Source: an uncultured Trichococcus sp. (GTDB lineage Bacteria; Bacillota; Bacilli; Lactobacillales; Aerococcaceae). From it: a stretch of 64,000 nt of DNA. This document shows, piece after piece, positions 15,927-24,960 of this stretch (position 1 is the stretch's first letter; every line of letters begins with the position of its first letter). The stretch covers positions 3,213,001 to 3,277,000 of the forward strand of contig NZ_OY764015.1 of NCBI RefSeq assembly GCF_963667775.1. Reading direction: 5' to 3'. The translations under genes were made by a program, and so were the position numbers. The notes beneath the pieces are model-generated. The model was not told the origin of the DNA and searched no databases. It saw only the letters and a list, made by a program, of their open reading frames with translations.

Positions 15927-18170
15927 TTGCATAAAGATCTAACGAAGGAACAAGAACGTGTCCATCGCGTCATTCAAGTCATCAGTGAGGAAAGAACGCG
16001 ATTGGCCGAGCAAGTAGAAGAAAAAAGCGAAAAGCAGAGACAGCAATTAAAGGAATCCAAAGAGATCAAAATCAGCCAAGGATCCTCGGAGAGTGTCTGG
16101 GAATCATCTGTAGAACTGCGGGCTTTTGAGCAGGAGTTGATGATCCGCAATAATGAATTGCAGAACAGCAATGAGCGCGTCGCTGTATTGGAAAAGATGC
16201 AGGATGAACCATATTTTGGCCGTATCGATTATCACGATGATTACGGAAATGAGACGATCTATATCGGAATCGGATCCCTGTTCGAGAAAGATGAGAATCT
16301 GATTGTTGACTGGCGTTCACCGATCGCATCGCTTTATTACGAGGGAAGCAAAGGCGAAAAAGTGAAGCTGATGATAGCCAATCAACCGATGACGTACGGC
16401 GTTGACCTGAAACGGCAATTTCTGATCAGACAAGCGGAAATCATCCGCATGATGGATACCGACAATGTCATGGGCGATCCATATTTGCTGGAAGTGTTGG
16501 AGGGTCCTTCATCCTATCAGATGGGGACGGTCGTATCCACCTTGCAGAAAGAACAGAACCAGATCGTCAGGGAAACCAAAGCAGCCGTCACGCTGATAGA
16601 AGGGGTGGCGGGATCAGGGAAAACGGTTGTCCTGATGCAGAAGATTGCTTATCTGCTGTATGCTTTCCGGGACCAACTGCAATCGGAAGAGGTCGTCCTG
16701 TTTTCTCCGAACAAGATATTCCAGGAATACGTCTCTCAGGTGCTGCCCGCATTGGGTGAACTGAACGTGGGGAACACGACCTTCAGTGAGTTCATGGAGC
16801 GGAAGGTTACCGGATTTTCCTTGCGTGCCGATCAAGAAGATGGCTTGGCGAAGGTTACGGTACTGAAGGGCAGTCTAGCATTTTATGAAGCGTTGCAGAA
16901 ATACGGGACGCTTCTGAAGAAACGCTACCTGAAATTCTCGGATATCCGTTTCCGCGGTGACATCATCCTTTCGCAGAAGGAAATCGAGTCGGCCTTCTAC
17001 AGCATCGATAGCCAAGGTTCATTGGCCAGCAAGTTGGATATTCTCAAAAGGCACTTGCTGCAGCGCGTGGAACATATCCAACAGTCACAAAAAGGCAAGC
17101 CTTGGGTGGAAAAAGAGATGATCGCCATGTCGGATCTGGATCTGTACCGTTATGAGAAAGAAACCCATAACCAAAAAGCGATGGAAGCGGCCATGACAGC
17201 GGATATTCTGGAGGACGCTTTTGAACCGATCGTCGCGAGGATCGAAGCGCTGGCCTTTATCCGTTACAAGAATCAATATATCCATTTTCTGCGGGCGGTC
17301 CCTAAATTGCTTTCGTTGGATGCTTTCGGCTTGAGTGAGGACCAATGGCGCGCACATATCGCAGTAGTTGCGGAACATATGGCTGAGAAGAGCGTGCTGT
17401 TGGAAGACCTGGATGCTTATTACAGTCTGCGACTGTTGCTGAAAGGACCATCCAGTGACATGAAATACCAATATATCTGTCTGGATGAGGTGCAGGATTT
17501 TTCACCTTTCCAACTGCAGATGCTGCAGCATGCCTACCCGAGCGCACGCTTCATCATGAGTGGCGACTTGAATCAGAATATCCTGAACAGACGTCTTTCC
17601 TTTGATGATCTCCGGACCATCTTTTCCGAAAGCACCTTCCAGGCATATCGCCTGCTGACCAGCTATCGCTCGACGAACGAAATCGTCCGTTTCTCGGAAA
17701 ACTTTATCGAAGGTGAAAAACCGGAAGGTACCTATATCCGTTCCGGCAAGAAACCGGAAGCGCTATTGACTGAGGATGGCAGGCTCGACATGGGTTACAT
17801 CCGGCAGAAGGTGGAGTCGAGTGTCGCGGCCGGTATGCGCGTGGCTTTCATCAGCCGCAATGCGGAAGACGCGGAACGCATCAGCCAGGAACTGTCGGTT
17901 GCCGGCATTGCATTCAAACTGGTGCAACAGGATACCGACAACAGCCATCATCCGGTATTGATCATGCCGGCCCGATTGGCAAAAGGTCTGGAATTCGATG
18001 TCGTTTTTGCGATTTGCCACTATCCGTCTAAAGCTGTCCAGAATGAACTGCAGATTCTTTATACAATCTGCACCCGGGCGATGCACGAACTCTATCTGAC
18101 TGTTTCCGAGAAGGAAGCCGGTCTGTTGGAGCGCGTCGATCCGGATCATTATGACATAAGAAAAATGTGA
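15927..18170 (+). CDS. helD: HelD-type RNA polymerase recycling ATPase (UvrD-like)
   Basis: A 747-residue SF1 helicase-like protein of HelD length. The N-terminal 90 residues are a charged coiled coil (the arm that enters the RNA polymerase secondary channel in HelD). The conserved FGRIDYHDD and VDWRSPIASLYYEG follow, then Walker A VAGSGKTVVL near residue 230, Walker B YICLDEVQDFS near 515, GDLNQNI, and motif VI-like elements near the C-terminus (MPARLAKGLEFDVV). Known HelD proteins free stalled RNA polymerase from DNA. TTG start with AAGAAAGAGGTG before it. It is monocistronic, with its own terminator. Confidence 0.88.
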   Translation: MHKDLTKEQERVHRVIQVISEERTRLAEQVEEKSEKQRQQLKESKEIKISQGSSESVWESSVELRAFEQELMIRNNELQNSNERVAVLEKMQDEPYFGRIDYHDDYGNETIYIGIGSLFEKDENLIVDWRSPIASLYYEGSKGEKVKLMIANQPMTYGVDLKRQFLIRQAEIIRMMDTDNVMGDPYLLEVLEGPSSYQMGTVVSTLQKEQNQIVRETKAAVTLIEGVAGSGKTVVLMQKIAYLLYAFRDQLQSEEVVLFSPNKIFQEYVSQVLPALGELNVGNTTFSEFMERKVTGFSLRADQEDGLAKVTVLKGSLAFYEALQKYGTLLKKRYLKFSDIRFRGDIILSQKEIESAFYSIDSQGSLASKLDILKRHLLQRVEHIQQSQKGKPWVEKEMIAMSDLDLYRYEKETHNQKAMEAAMTADILEDAFEPIVARIEALAFIRYKNQYIHFLRAVPKLLSLDAFGLSEDQWRAHIAVVAEHMAEKSVLLEDLDAYYSLRLLLKGPSSDMKYQYICLDEVQDFSPFQLQMLQHAYPSARFIMSGDLNQNILNRRLSFDDLRTIFSESTFQAYRLLTSYRSTNEIVRFSENFIEGEKPEGTYIRSGKKPEALLTEDGRLDMGYIRQKVESSVAAGMRVAFISRNAEDAERISQELSVAGIAFKLVQQDTDNSHHPVLIMPARLAKGLEFDVVFAICHYPSKAVQNELQILYTICTRAMHELYLTVSEKEAGLLERVDPDHYDIRKM

Positions 18171-18180
18171 ATATGAATAG

Positions 18181-18228
18181 CCCCGGCGGAATCTGCAGTC
18201 CATCAGCAGATTCCGCCGGGGATTTTTT
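18181..18228 (+). terminator. Intrinsic terminator after helD
   Basis: A perfect 16-bp GC-rich stem (CCCCGGCGGAATCTGC and its complement) with a 9-nt loop, then ATTTTTT. Confidence 0.92.
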
Positions 18229-18276
18229 GCTTACTGTTGTGGCCGTATACTGACGATGCTTAATGTGCAACATTAG

Positions 18277-19026
18277 ATGCTGCAATACCCCCGGGAGCAT
18301 ATTTGGTGCTTGGGGAAAAGATCCGTGCTATGCTTGAACTACTTTTCGGGCAGAATCAATTCTGCCTCAAAAAAACTGGAAAGGGGTCATCATATTTTAA
18401 ACATCTTATCAAATCCGGTGGTCATCCCCGTCCTGCTGCTCTTGGCGGGAGCGGGAAGCTGGTGGTTACTGACCACGATTGAAAAAAAACAAAAAGCAAA
18501 GTTGCTTTCCAAACTGAGCGACGAGCTCTTCCGACTGTTGACTGTTGCATTCGGCAGCAATGCCTTGCTTCATTTTTCTGAAGTGCTGCATGCGCCCTAC
18601 CAGGCTTTGCTTTTGACGAAAGAGGCCGTATTTGTGGCCGTGATCATCATCGGAACGTACAATCTTTGGAAACAGTTGCCGAAATTGTTGGAGGACCGCG
18701 CGCTGCTTGTCGCACTTCTGCAGTTGCTCCTGTTGCTTTTATCGATCAACCATTTGTTCTACTACAGCCTTTATGAGAATCCGACATCGATCGGGCTGGC
18801 CGGATTGGGCCTGCTGCTGTTGCTTGCGGTTACTTTCATCCCCATGCGCCACAGCCGGGTGGCGGGTATGCTCGTGAGCGGTGCGATTGCTCATTTTGCG
18901 CTGATGAACGGAAAAAGTATCCTTTATTTTGGTTTGGTTGTGATGCCAGAGCTCATCCTTGCGGCTGCGTCTGCTTTTATTTTCATCGTCTTGGTTAGGG
19001 GGAATGTGCCATCGAAACAGATTTGA
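18277..19026 (+). CDS. Multi-pass membrane protein, first gene of ccdA-tlpA-like operon
   Basis: About 210 to 249 residues depending on the start, with about six hydrophobic segments. No family is recognised. The frame is open from ATG 18277, but the first 38 codons do not look like protein, and the only good ribosome site (GAAAGGGG, 18379-18386) points to a non-standard ATT at 18394 just before NILSNPVVIPVLL. The last codons overlap the ccdA start. Position before ccdA and a TlpA-like thioredoxin suggests a part in membrane thiol redox or a linked electron transfer, but this is inference only. Confidence 0.6.
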   Translation: MLQYPREHIWCLGKRSVLCLNYFSGRINSASKKLERGHHILNILSNPVVIPVLLLLAGAGSWWLLTTIEKKQKAKLLSKLSDELFRLLTVAFGSNALLHFSEVLHAPYQALLLTKEAVFVAVIIIGTYNLWKQLPKLLEDRALLVALLQLLLLLLSINHLFYYSLYENPTSIGLAGLGLLLLLAVTFIPMRHSRVAGMLVSGAIAHFALMNGKSILYFGLVVMPELILAAASAFIFIVLVRGNVPSKQI

Positions 19027-19748
19027 CCACATGGGTAGCCTTCGCGGCGGGCGCCTTATCGTTTTTGTCGCCGTGTACGCTGCCGCTGCTGCCGTTGTAC
19101 ATTTCCTATATCACTGGTCTGAATGTGCAGCAGATAAAAGAGGATAGCTCACTTTCCGTCAGGCGCAATATCCTGCTGCATTCAATCGTCTTTCTGTTGG
19201 GTGTTTCGGCTGTATACCTCACTTTGGGTCTTGGCGTGAGCTATCTCGGAAATCTGTTCAGTTCCGTGCTGACCGGTCCGGTGAGTGTCTTGCTGCAGCG
19301 GCTGGCGGGGCTGCTCATCATCCTGATGGGCTTGACGACAGTCGGTTATCTGAAGATTCCGCTTCTGCTGGGGGATCGCCGGAAACTGAAGACAACGAAA
19401 GGCGTCAGCTTCCTTTCGACATTTTTGATCGGGCTGGGCTTCGCAGCCGGCTGGACGCCTTGTATCGGCCCGATTTTTTCATCGATCCTGCTGCTGGGGA
19501 ATGCGATGGGGTCGCCACCGGTGCTGTATCTGCTGATGTACGTGCTTGGCTTTTCGGTGCCATTCCTATTGGTAACTTTTTTCATCGGAAGGCTCAAATC
19601 CATTTTGAAGTACAGCGAAACGTTCATGAAAATCGGCGGATGGCTGATGATCCTGTTCGGCCTGTTGTTGCTCACCGGAAGGCTTGAAGCTTTGTCGATC
19701 GCTATCTTGAATTTATTGGAAGGTACGCCTTTTGAGCGTCTCGGTTAG
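19023..19748 (+). CDS. ccdA: Cytochrome c biogenesis/thiol transfer protein CcdA
   Basis: A 241-residue six-span protein of the CcdA/DsbD-beta family. The two conserved cysteines lie in FLSPCTLPLLPLY near residue 18 and GWTPCIGPIF near residue 146. These carry electrons from cytoplasmic thioredoxin to the outer face. TTG 19023 overlaps the previous stop; a GTTAGGGGG site lies some 20 bp upstream, so the true start may be a few codons earlier, at a non-standard codon. The TlpA-like gene follows after 12 bp and is its natural electron acceptor. Confidence 0.9.
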   Translation: MTTWVAFAAGALSFLSPCTLPLLPLYISYITGLNVQQIKEDSSLSVRRNILLHSIVFLLGVSAVYLTLGLGVSYLGNLFSSVLTGPVSVLLQRLAGLLIILMGLTTVGYLKIPLLLGDRRKLKTTKGVSFLSTFLIGLGFAAGWTPCIGPIFSSILLLGNAMGSPPVLYLLMYVLGFSVPFLLVTFFIGRLKSILKYSETFMKIGGWLMILFGLLLLTGRLEALSIAILNLLEGTPFERLG

Positions 19749-19760
19749 GGGGATTTGTTT

Positions 19761-20333
19761 GTGCAGAAGAAAGTAATCTGGTTTTTATTGGGGGCCGCCT
19801 TTTTGTGGGTCCTGTCCGATTTCGGGAAGAGCTACTTTGCGGGTACGGAAACGAGCGAAATGGTGACAGTTTCCCAGGGCGTGCCAGCATCGGAAGCACC
19901 GGAAGCCCAAACAGGCATCAACATCGGACAGCTTGCGTATGATTTTGAATTGCAGGATATGGATGGCAATGCGGTGAAGCTTTCCGATTACAGAGGGAAA
20001 AAGGTTTTTCTGAATTTCTGGGCCAGCTGGTGTCCGCCTTGCAAGGCGGAGATGCCGCATCTGCAGGCATTTTCGGAGGAACAGGAAGATACGGTGGTGC
20101 TCGGCGTGAACGTCACGAATTCGGAAAGCCATCCCGACAATGCGGCCGTATTCTTGGAGGAAAATGCGATCAGCTTCCTGAATCTCTACGGCACGGATCA
20201 AGTGTTCGCTCAATACCAAGTCCAGTCGTTGCCGACTTCTTATCTGATCGGATCGGACGGGAAAATCTACGAACGCATCATTGGGGCCGTCACAAAGGAT
20301 ATTCTCGAAGCCAAATTTGCGATGATCAAATAG
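19761..20333 (+). CDS. TlpA/ResA-like membrane-anchored thioredoxin
   Basis: About 190 residues. An N-terminal membrane anchor (VIWFLLGAAFLWVL) is followed by a thioredoxin-fold domain of the AhpC-TSA/TlpA group. The active site FWASWCPPCKAEMP is near residue 95, and the cis-Pro is in SLPTSY near 160. It should reduce extracellular disulfides with electrons passed on by CcdA. GTG 19761 was chosen over TTG 19755 because TTAGGGGGA is correctly spaced for the GTG. It ends the operon. Confidence 0.88.
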   Translation: MQKKVIWFLLGAAFLWVLSDFGKSYFAGTETSEMVTVSQGVPASEAPEAQTGINIGQLAYDFELQDMDGNAVKLSDYRGKKVFLNFWASWCPPCKAEMPHLQAFSEEQEDTVVLGVNVTNSESHPDNAAVFLEENAISFLNLYGTDQVFAQYQVQSLPTSYLIGSDGKIYERIIGAVTKDILEAKFAMIK

Positions 20334-20346
20334 AATGAATGCAAAC

Positions 20347-20392
20347 AAAAAGTGGTCCAACCTCGCAAACGCGGGCTGGGCCACTTTTTTTG
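20347..20392 (+). terminator. Intrinsic terminator
   Basis: A stem AAAAAGTGG-TCCA-CC with GG-TGGGCCACTTTTT and a T-run, just after the TlpA-like gene. Confidence 0.85.
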
Positions 20393-20499
20393 ACACATAG
20401 GAATTTATAAAATTTTCCAGAGTGAAAAGTGCATCACCGTAGGTGTTTCACAAGTTTGTAAAATGTTTCATGCATCTAAAATAATGTCCAGCTTCACGG

Positions 20500-20737
20500 G
20501 TTAGCCCTTCGGAAAAAAGAATAAGGAACCTCTTGTCTCTGCGAGCCAAGACATACTGTTCGACTAATCTGCTGACGCAGAAAGTCTCTCAGCAATTGCG
20601 CTCTTCGATGCTCAGTTGCATGGGACTCTTAGGGATTCATCCCTTAGAGCCCCAGTACAAGGTGACCGTAGGGAACGTTGCAAGGACAGATTTCCTAAAT
20701 TTCTTTCAGGGCTGAACGAACCCGTTCAGCTTTTCTT
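20500..20737 (+). ncRNA. Candidate structured non-coding RNA with its own terminator
   Basis: The gap 20,393-20,749 has no convincing gene, but its plus strand folds well by eye. A long imperfect closing stem joins AAGGAACCTC-TTGTCTCTGC (20523-20542) to GCAAGGACAGATTTCCT (20680-20696). Inside are a hairpin with CTGC-TGAC-GCAG (about 20570-20580) and an apical rod TTGCATGGGACTCTTAGGGA with its partner (about 20618-20660). A perfect 8-bp hairpin GCTGAACG/CGTTCAGC (20711-20730) with TTTTCTT ends it. The rod shape recalls 6S RNA, but I cannot match a family consensus. The next gene is on the other strand, so it is not a leader. Confidence 0.45.
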
Positions 20738-20749
20738 ACATAAAATCTA

Positions 20750-22183
20750 TCAGATGAGATGATAGGTGCCGCGCAAGTCTTTTTCATACGGACCCATTTC
20801 GGCCAAGTAATCCATCATCGCTTCGAGTGCATGCTTTTCCAAATTCTTGTGTTCTTTTCCGAACTTTTTCGGCACGCCCTGGTTGGTCACATAGCTGACC
20901 GTGTATTCTTTATCCGGAAGAACTTCTTCTCCGCCGATGAAGAGTTTTTGGACACGCGTTCCTTTCGGATTTTCCAGTTTGATGTAGGCATGCAAACCCA
21001 TCGCCCGCTTCAGGTAGCCGCCCATCTGATCGAAGGGATTGGCTGCATAGGTGTTCTCCATGTTTTCCTCGAGCATGGCCAACAGTTCGGATCCGGTCAG
21101 GACAGCGGTGGAAATCGGCGGGTCCATCGGGATGATCTGGTACAACTCCCTCAACGTCACCGGGCCCTTCAGGATCGGCACTCCATAGCGCCAGCCATTG
21201 GAGAAGGCCAAATCGGCTTTTGTGTGGTAAAGCATGGCATCCAAAAGGAAATTATCCATCGTCGTTTCGACGCTCCAGCCGCGGTGAAGAACCTTTTTGG
21301 TTTCGCCGACTTTCAGCTCCAATTTCTCGCGGTAGGGGGAGAGGGCATCCTCGACCAATGCTTTCATTTCCGCATCTTCCGGGATATCCTCCGTCACCGG
21401 AATGAGTTGATGCTCGATTGTTTTGATTGCGCCGTCCTCAAGAGTCAGTTCGAGTGCGCCGAGGAAAGAGCCGTGCGAGCCGGACTGGATGACTGCCGTT
21501 TCGCCGACCTGGACGATGTGCTCCTGACGGTTGTGGGTGTGGCCGCTCAAACAGATCGCCACGCCCTCGACCTCGCTCATCAATTTCAGATCCTGCGGAA
21601 AACCAAGATGAGACAGGACGATGACCAGATTGACCCCTTTTTCCTTCAGTTCCTTCACATAACCGGGCAGCTCCTCGCGCCCCAAAGTGAAGGAAAGCCC
21701 TTCGCTGAAATGGGGAGGCATCGTTTTGTCGATGATGTTACTGGCGATGCCAATCACGCCGATGGAAAGCTCCCCGACGGAGAGGATTTTGTAAGGTTCG
21801 AACGCCAAATCGCCGCTTGCCTTTTCATAAGCATTGATTGCGAGAATCGGGTAATCCAACTGCTTTCCGATTTGTTTCAGATTGTCCGGACCGAAGCCGG
21901 TGTCCCAATGGAACGTCATGGCATCAAAGCCGATTTCGTTCAGGACCGGCAGCATGTGCCAGCCTTTCGTGGCGACCGCTTCATAGGTACCGTGGATCGT
22001 ATCGCCATTATCGAAAACGAGGGTCGGGTTCTTGCTGCGGAAATCTTTGATCAGACTTTGGATGCGGGCATAGCCGCCAGCTTTGCGGAAAGCCAAAGTT
22101 TCCTTTTCATAGAACAGTTCGTTGTGTAGCTCCAAATAGCTGTGGGTGTCGTTGATCTGAAGGATCGTCAATTTTTCCTGCAT
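20750..22183 (-). CDS. Cytoplasmic 5'-nucleotidase/metallophosphatase (YunD-like)
   Basis: A 477-residue protein with the calcineurin-like N-terminal phosphatase domain (QINDTHSY, FDNGDTIHG, LSHLG, SGHTHNRQ, which give the two-metal site) and the C-terminal 5'-nucleotidase substrate domain from about residue 300 (FSNGWRYG, TYAANPFDQMGG). There is no signal peptide, unlike UshA, so it should act inside the cell, as YunD does. The ATG at 22183 is preceded by GAAAGGTGG on the minus strand; 14 upstream in-frame codons are not needed. It hydrolyses nucleoside monophosphates or related phosphate esters. Confidence 0.87.
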   Translation of the reverse strand: MQEKLTILQINDTHSYLELHNELFYEKETLAFRKAGGYARIQSLIKDFRSKNPTLVFDNGDTIHGTYEAVATKGWHMLPVLNEIGFDAMTFHWDTGFGPDNLKQIGKQLDYPILAINAYEKASGDLAFEPYKILSVGELSIGVIGIASNIIDKTMPPHFSEGLSFTLGREELPGYVKELKEKGVNLVIVLSHLGFPQDLKLMSEVEGVAICLSGHTHNRQEHIVQVGETAVIQSGSHGSFLGALELTLEDGAIKTIEHQLIPVTEDIPEDAEMKALVEDALSPYREKLELKVGETKKVLHRGWSVETTMDNFLLDAMLYHTKADLAFSNGWRYGVPILKGPVTLRELYQIIPMDPPISTAVLTGSELLAMLEENMENTYAANPFDQMGGYLKRAMGLHAYIKLENPKGTRVQKLFIGGEEVLPDKEYTVSYVTNQGVPKKFGKEHKNLEKHALEAMMDYLAEMGPYEKDLRGTYHLI

Positions 22184-22403
22184 AGTGATCCACCTTTCTG
22201 GATGAAATGTGACAGTCGTGTTCATTATATTGATGCCTCTATTCTAGCATTCTGTCCGCCAAATCCGGACCGATATGCTCAGTTTGCGTATCTGTAATGG
22301 CTATCCAAAATCAGAAAACTGGACTGAAAGCTATAGGAACGGGCTTGAACTGTGTTAGAATTTGGATATATGAAATGGATGGATCAGGGGAGGCGTTCGG
22401 GTT

Positions 22404-23327
22404 TTGGATGTTGGGGTTGTATTTGGTAGGATGATCATGCTGGTCTTGATCATGTTTGTGGGCTATCTCGCGACAGTCATGAAAGTTTTCGATAAGCACG
22501 CGAACGCCAATTTTGCGGCGTTGATCACCTATGTCACGGTGCCGGCGCTCGTCATCGCTTCCGTTGAGGGTGCAGGAGAAGTAGGCACGAAATCGGACAC
22601 GCTCTTCGTCCTGTTGACCGCGACGCTGATGTATCTTTTCACGGTCGGCTTGGCGAAGTTCAGTCCGAAACTGTTCCGCGCGGATAAGGAAACGGAAGGG
22701 ATCATCGAGTTCCTGACCATCTTCACGAACAATGGTTTCATGGGATTGCCGGTCGTGCAGGCTATTTTCGGCACCGGCGCCCTTTTTTATGCCTCGCTCT
22801 ACGGCATCCCGAACAACCTGTTGATCTACTCTTTGGGAGTCTTCCTGATTGCGAAAGGCTCCAAAAAATCGCGGGCGAACTGGAAAGCAATCCTGCTGAA
22901 TCCCGGCAATCTTGCTTCGCTGTTCGCGGTGTTCGTTTTCCTTTTCGACATCAAGTTGCCGGCATTGGTGATGGACACAGCCACCAGCATCGGGAACATC
23001 ACTTCCCCGTTGGCGATGATCATCATCGGCGCGTCTTTGGCCGACATTGATATCCTCGGCGCCTTCAAGGAATGGAAAATCTATCTGTTTGCGTTCTATC
23101 GTATGATCGTGATTCCGCTTTTCCTTTGGTGGGCTTTGAAGGGCATCCTGACGAATCCGACCATGCTGGGTATCCTCGTGGTCATTGCCGCCATGCCGGG
23201 CCCGGCGATGGCTGTCGCGCTGTCAATGCAGTATGGTGGCAACACAGCCTTCGCAACGCGCTACGTCTTCATTTCGACGCTGCTGTCGGTGTTCACGATC
23301 CCTTTATTGGCTGCACTGCTTTTTTGA
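22404..23327 (+). CDS. AEC (auxin efflux carrier) family transporter
   Basis: A 307-residue protein with about ten hydrophobic segments in two five-span repeats. The AEC signatures are FTNNGFMGLPVVQAIFG near residue 110 and the crossover region PLAMIIIGASLADID near 195. Bacterial members carry malate or other small organic acids; the ligand is not predictable here. TTG start at 22404, eight bases after CAGGGGAGG. Monocistronic. Confidence 0.88.
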   Translation: MDVGVVFGRMIMLVLIMFVGYLATVMKVFDKHANANFAALITYVTVPALVIASVEGAGEVGTKSDTLFVLLTATLMYLFTVGLAKFSPKLFRADKETEGIIEFLTIFTNNGFMGLPVVQAIFGTGALFYASLYGIPNNLLIYSLGVFLIAKGSKKSRANWKAILLNPGNLASLFAVFVFLFDIKLPALVMDTATSIGNITSPLAMIIIGASLADIDILGAFKEWKIYLFAFYRMIVIPLFLWWALKGILTNPTMLGILVVIAAMPGPAMAVALSMQYGGNTAFATRYVFISTLLSVFTIPLLAALLF

Positions 23328-23348
23328 GCGGAATAGATGCTGAAAGAA

Positions 23349-23379
23349 CGCCCACTCCGCTAACCATACGGAGTGGGCG
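23349..23379. terminator. Convergent terminator hairpin
   Basis: A perfect 11-bp stem (CGCCCACTCCG with its complement), 9-nt loop, between the AEC gene (+) and the ECF gene (-). T-tracts are poor on both sides. Confidence 0.55.
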
Positions 23380-23387
23380 CACATTCG

Positions 23388-23885
23388 TTATTTCAAGTTC
23401 TTCGTGATGTAAGGATTCAACCAACGGTACAAGAGTGTGGACAGAAATGCCCCCACGAGGCCCTGCGCGATGTTCAACGGGAAGGAAGCAATCGCGGCAC
23501 CAAAACTGAATAGGATCGTGTCCCCGATGGCGTATCCGATCGCCATCCACACACCGGCGATCACCGTGGCAACCAACGGCTTCTTGTGATCCATTTTCTG
23601 GAACAACCAGCCGGCAAAGAATCCTTCCAAACCTTTCACGACAAAGGTAATCGGCGCATAGAAGGCGTAACCGGCGAACAGGTCAGCCAACATGCTGCCG
23701 AGTGAACCGACGATAAAGCCCGCGCTGCTTCCGAAGGACAGACCGGCCAATAGGAGCACCATGTCTCCCAAGTTAACATAGCCGAAAGGGATCGGAATGC
23801 GGAACAATAAGGTCATGACGACGGTAAACGCTATAAATAAGGCCAAAATAACCAATCTGTAAGTACTATTTTTTTCGGTCTTCAT
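23388..23885 (-). CDS. ECF transporter S component, probably for vitamin B6
   Basis: A 165-residue protein with five or six hydrophobic segments. The N-terminal segment YRLVILALFIAFTVVMTLLFRIP and PFGYVNLGDMVLLLAGLSFG match substrate-binding (S) subunits of energy-coupling-factor importers. ATG 23885 is preceded by GGAGGCGAG on the minus strand. It diverges from a pyridoxal-kinase-like gene. Assignment to pyridoxine/pyridoxamine comes from that neighbour; the fold alone does not show the vitamin. The shared ECF energising module is not in the window. Confidence 0.75.
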   Translation of the reverse strand: MKTEKNSTYRLVILALFIAFTVVMTLLFRIPIPFGYVNLGDMVLLLAGLSFGSSAGFIVGSLGSMLADLFAGYAFYAPITFVVKGLEGFFAGWLFQKMDHKKPLVATVIAGVWMAIGYAIGDTILFSFGAAIASFPLNIAQGLVGAFLSTLLYRWLNPYITKNLK

Positions 23886-24054
23886 GCAACTCGCCTCCAA
23901 GTATTATTTTTAATTATAGCCTTTACGAAAAACTTTGCACTCATTATTTTTTCATTTTCATAATTATTTTCAAAATGATGGAAAAATGAGAAAATCCAAT
24001 GAAAAGATGATAGAATGGGGATAATTGAGTTTTTAAAGTGAAGGGGTGAAGCAT

Positions 24055-24918
24055 TTGAGTCAACCGAGGGTATTGATTATCCAAGATATTTCCGCCAGTT
24101 GCCGCATTTCGATGAACGTGGCGGTGCCTGTAGTGAGCTGCCTGGACAATTGGGTGAGCATCCTGCCGACAGCACTGTTGTCCACCCATACGGGTAAAGA
24201 ATTTGAAGGCTACACCTTTTTGGATCTGACCCAGGAAATGGGAGGCATCCTGCAGCATTGGCAGTCTTTGGGCATCAAGTTTGATGGCATCCTGATCGGC
24301 TATCTGGGTTCGCGCCAGCAAATCAACATCGTACGCGATATTATTCATACATTTGCGGCCGAAGATGCCCACATCATTCTTGATCCGGCGATGGGCGATC
24401 AAGGCGTGCTCTATCCGGGATTCACGCTGGAATATGTGGATGAAATGGCGGCACTCTGCAATGAAGCGACCGTGATCACGCCAAACGTGACCGAAGCCTG
24501 CTTTTTGACCAAACGCCAAATGTTGAAGAAGCCATATAAGGAAGCCGATGTTGCGGAATTATTGGCTGATTTGCGGGTGCTGAATCCGAAGAGCGTCATC
24601 TTGACGGGGGTCTCCCTCGAAATGGAAAAAGTAGGGGCCGTCTGCATCAGCCAAGACGAACCTGAAGCGCAGTATACCTTCGCGAAACATTTTCCCGGCC
24701 ACTATGACGGCGCAGGAGACTTGTTCACAAGTGTGGTTGGCGGTTTGCTTTTCCAAAACCTCCCACTGACCGTAGCCACCGAAACGGCCGTCCACTACAA
24801 CAACAAGGTGATCGAGCGCACGTTGAAAAGCGGACGCGAACTGCACTATGGCGTCCAATTCGAGACGGACTTGCCGTATCTGATCGAACAGCTGCGCAAA
24901 TACAAACCAGCTGAATAG
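24055..24918 (+). CDS. Pyridoxal/pyridoxamine kinase (PdxY-like)
   Basis: About 287 residues, ribokinase-like fold. Visible are the early VLIIQDISASC, a DPAMGDQG motif near residue 125, TPNVTEACFL near 147 and the anion-hole motif GHYDGAGDLF near 222, whose Asp is the catalytic base. These are typical of PdxK/PdxY pyridoxal kinases, which phosphorylate salvaged B6 vitamers. The start chosen is TTG at 24055, spaced from GTGAAGGGG; GTG 24046 is a weaker choice. It diverges from the ECF S component, with AT-rich inverted repeats in between. Confidence 0.85.
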   Translation: MSQPRVLIIQDISASCRISMNVAVPVVSCLDNWVSILPTALLSTHTGKEFEGYTFLDLTQEMGGILQHWQSLGIKFDGILIGYLGSRQQINIVRDIIHTFAAEDAHIILDPAMGDQGVLYPGFTLEYVDEMAALCNEATVITPNVTEACFLTKRQMLKKPYKEADVAELLADLRVLNPKSVILTGVSLEMEKVGAVCISQDEPEAQYTFAKHFPGHYDGAGDLFTSVVGGLLFQNLPLTVATETAVHYNNKVIERTLKSGRELHYGVQFETDLPYLIEQLRKYKPAE

Positions 24919-24960
24919 AGAAATTTTTTTAAGATTTTTTTCGGAAAGAGGCGTGAGAGA

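Noticed and set aside
20533..20715. A 60-residue plus-strand reading frame in the gap before the 5'-nucleotidase
   Set aside because: No ribosome site and no protein-like pattern; the same bases form a stem-loop-rich RNA with a terminator.
23388..23885. Other vitamin assignments for the ECF S component (folate, riboflavin, queuosine)
   Set aside because: No matching riboswitch is seen upstream; the kinase neighbour makes B6 the simpler reading, though not proven.
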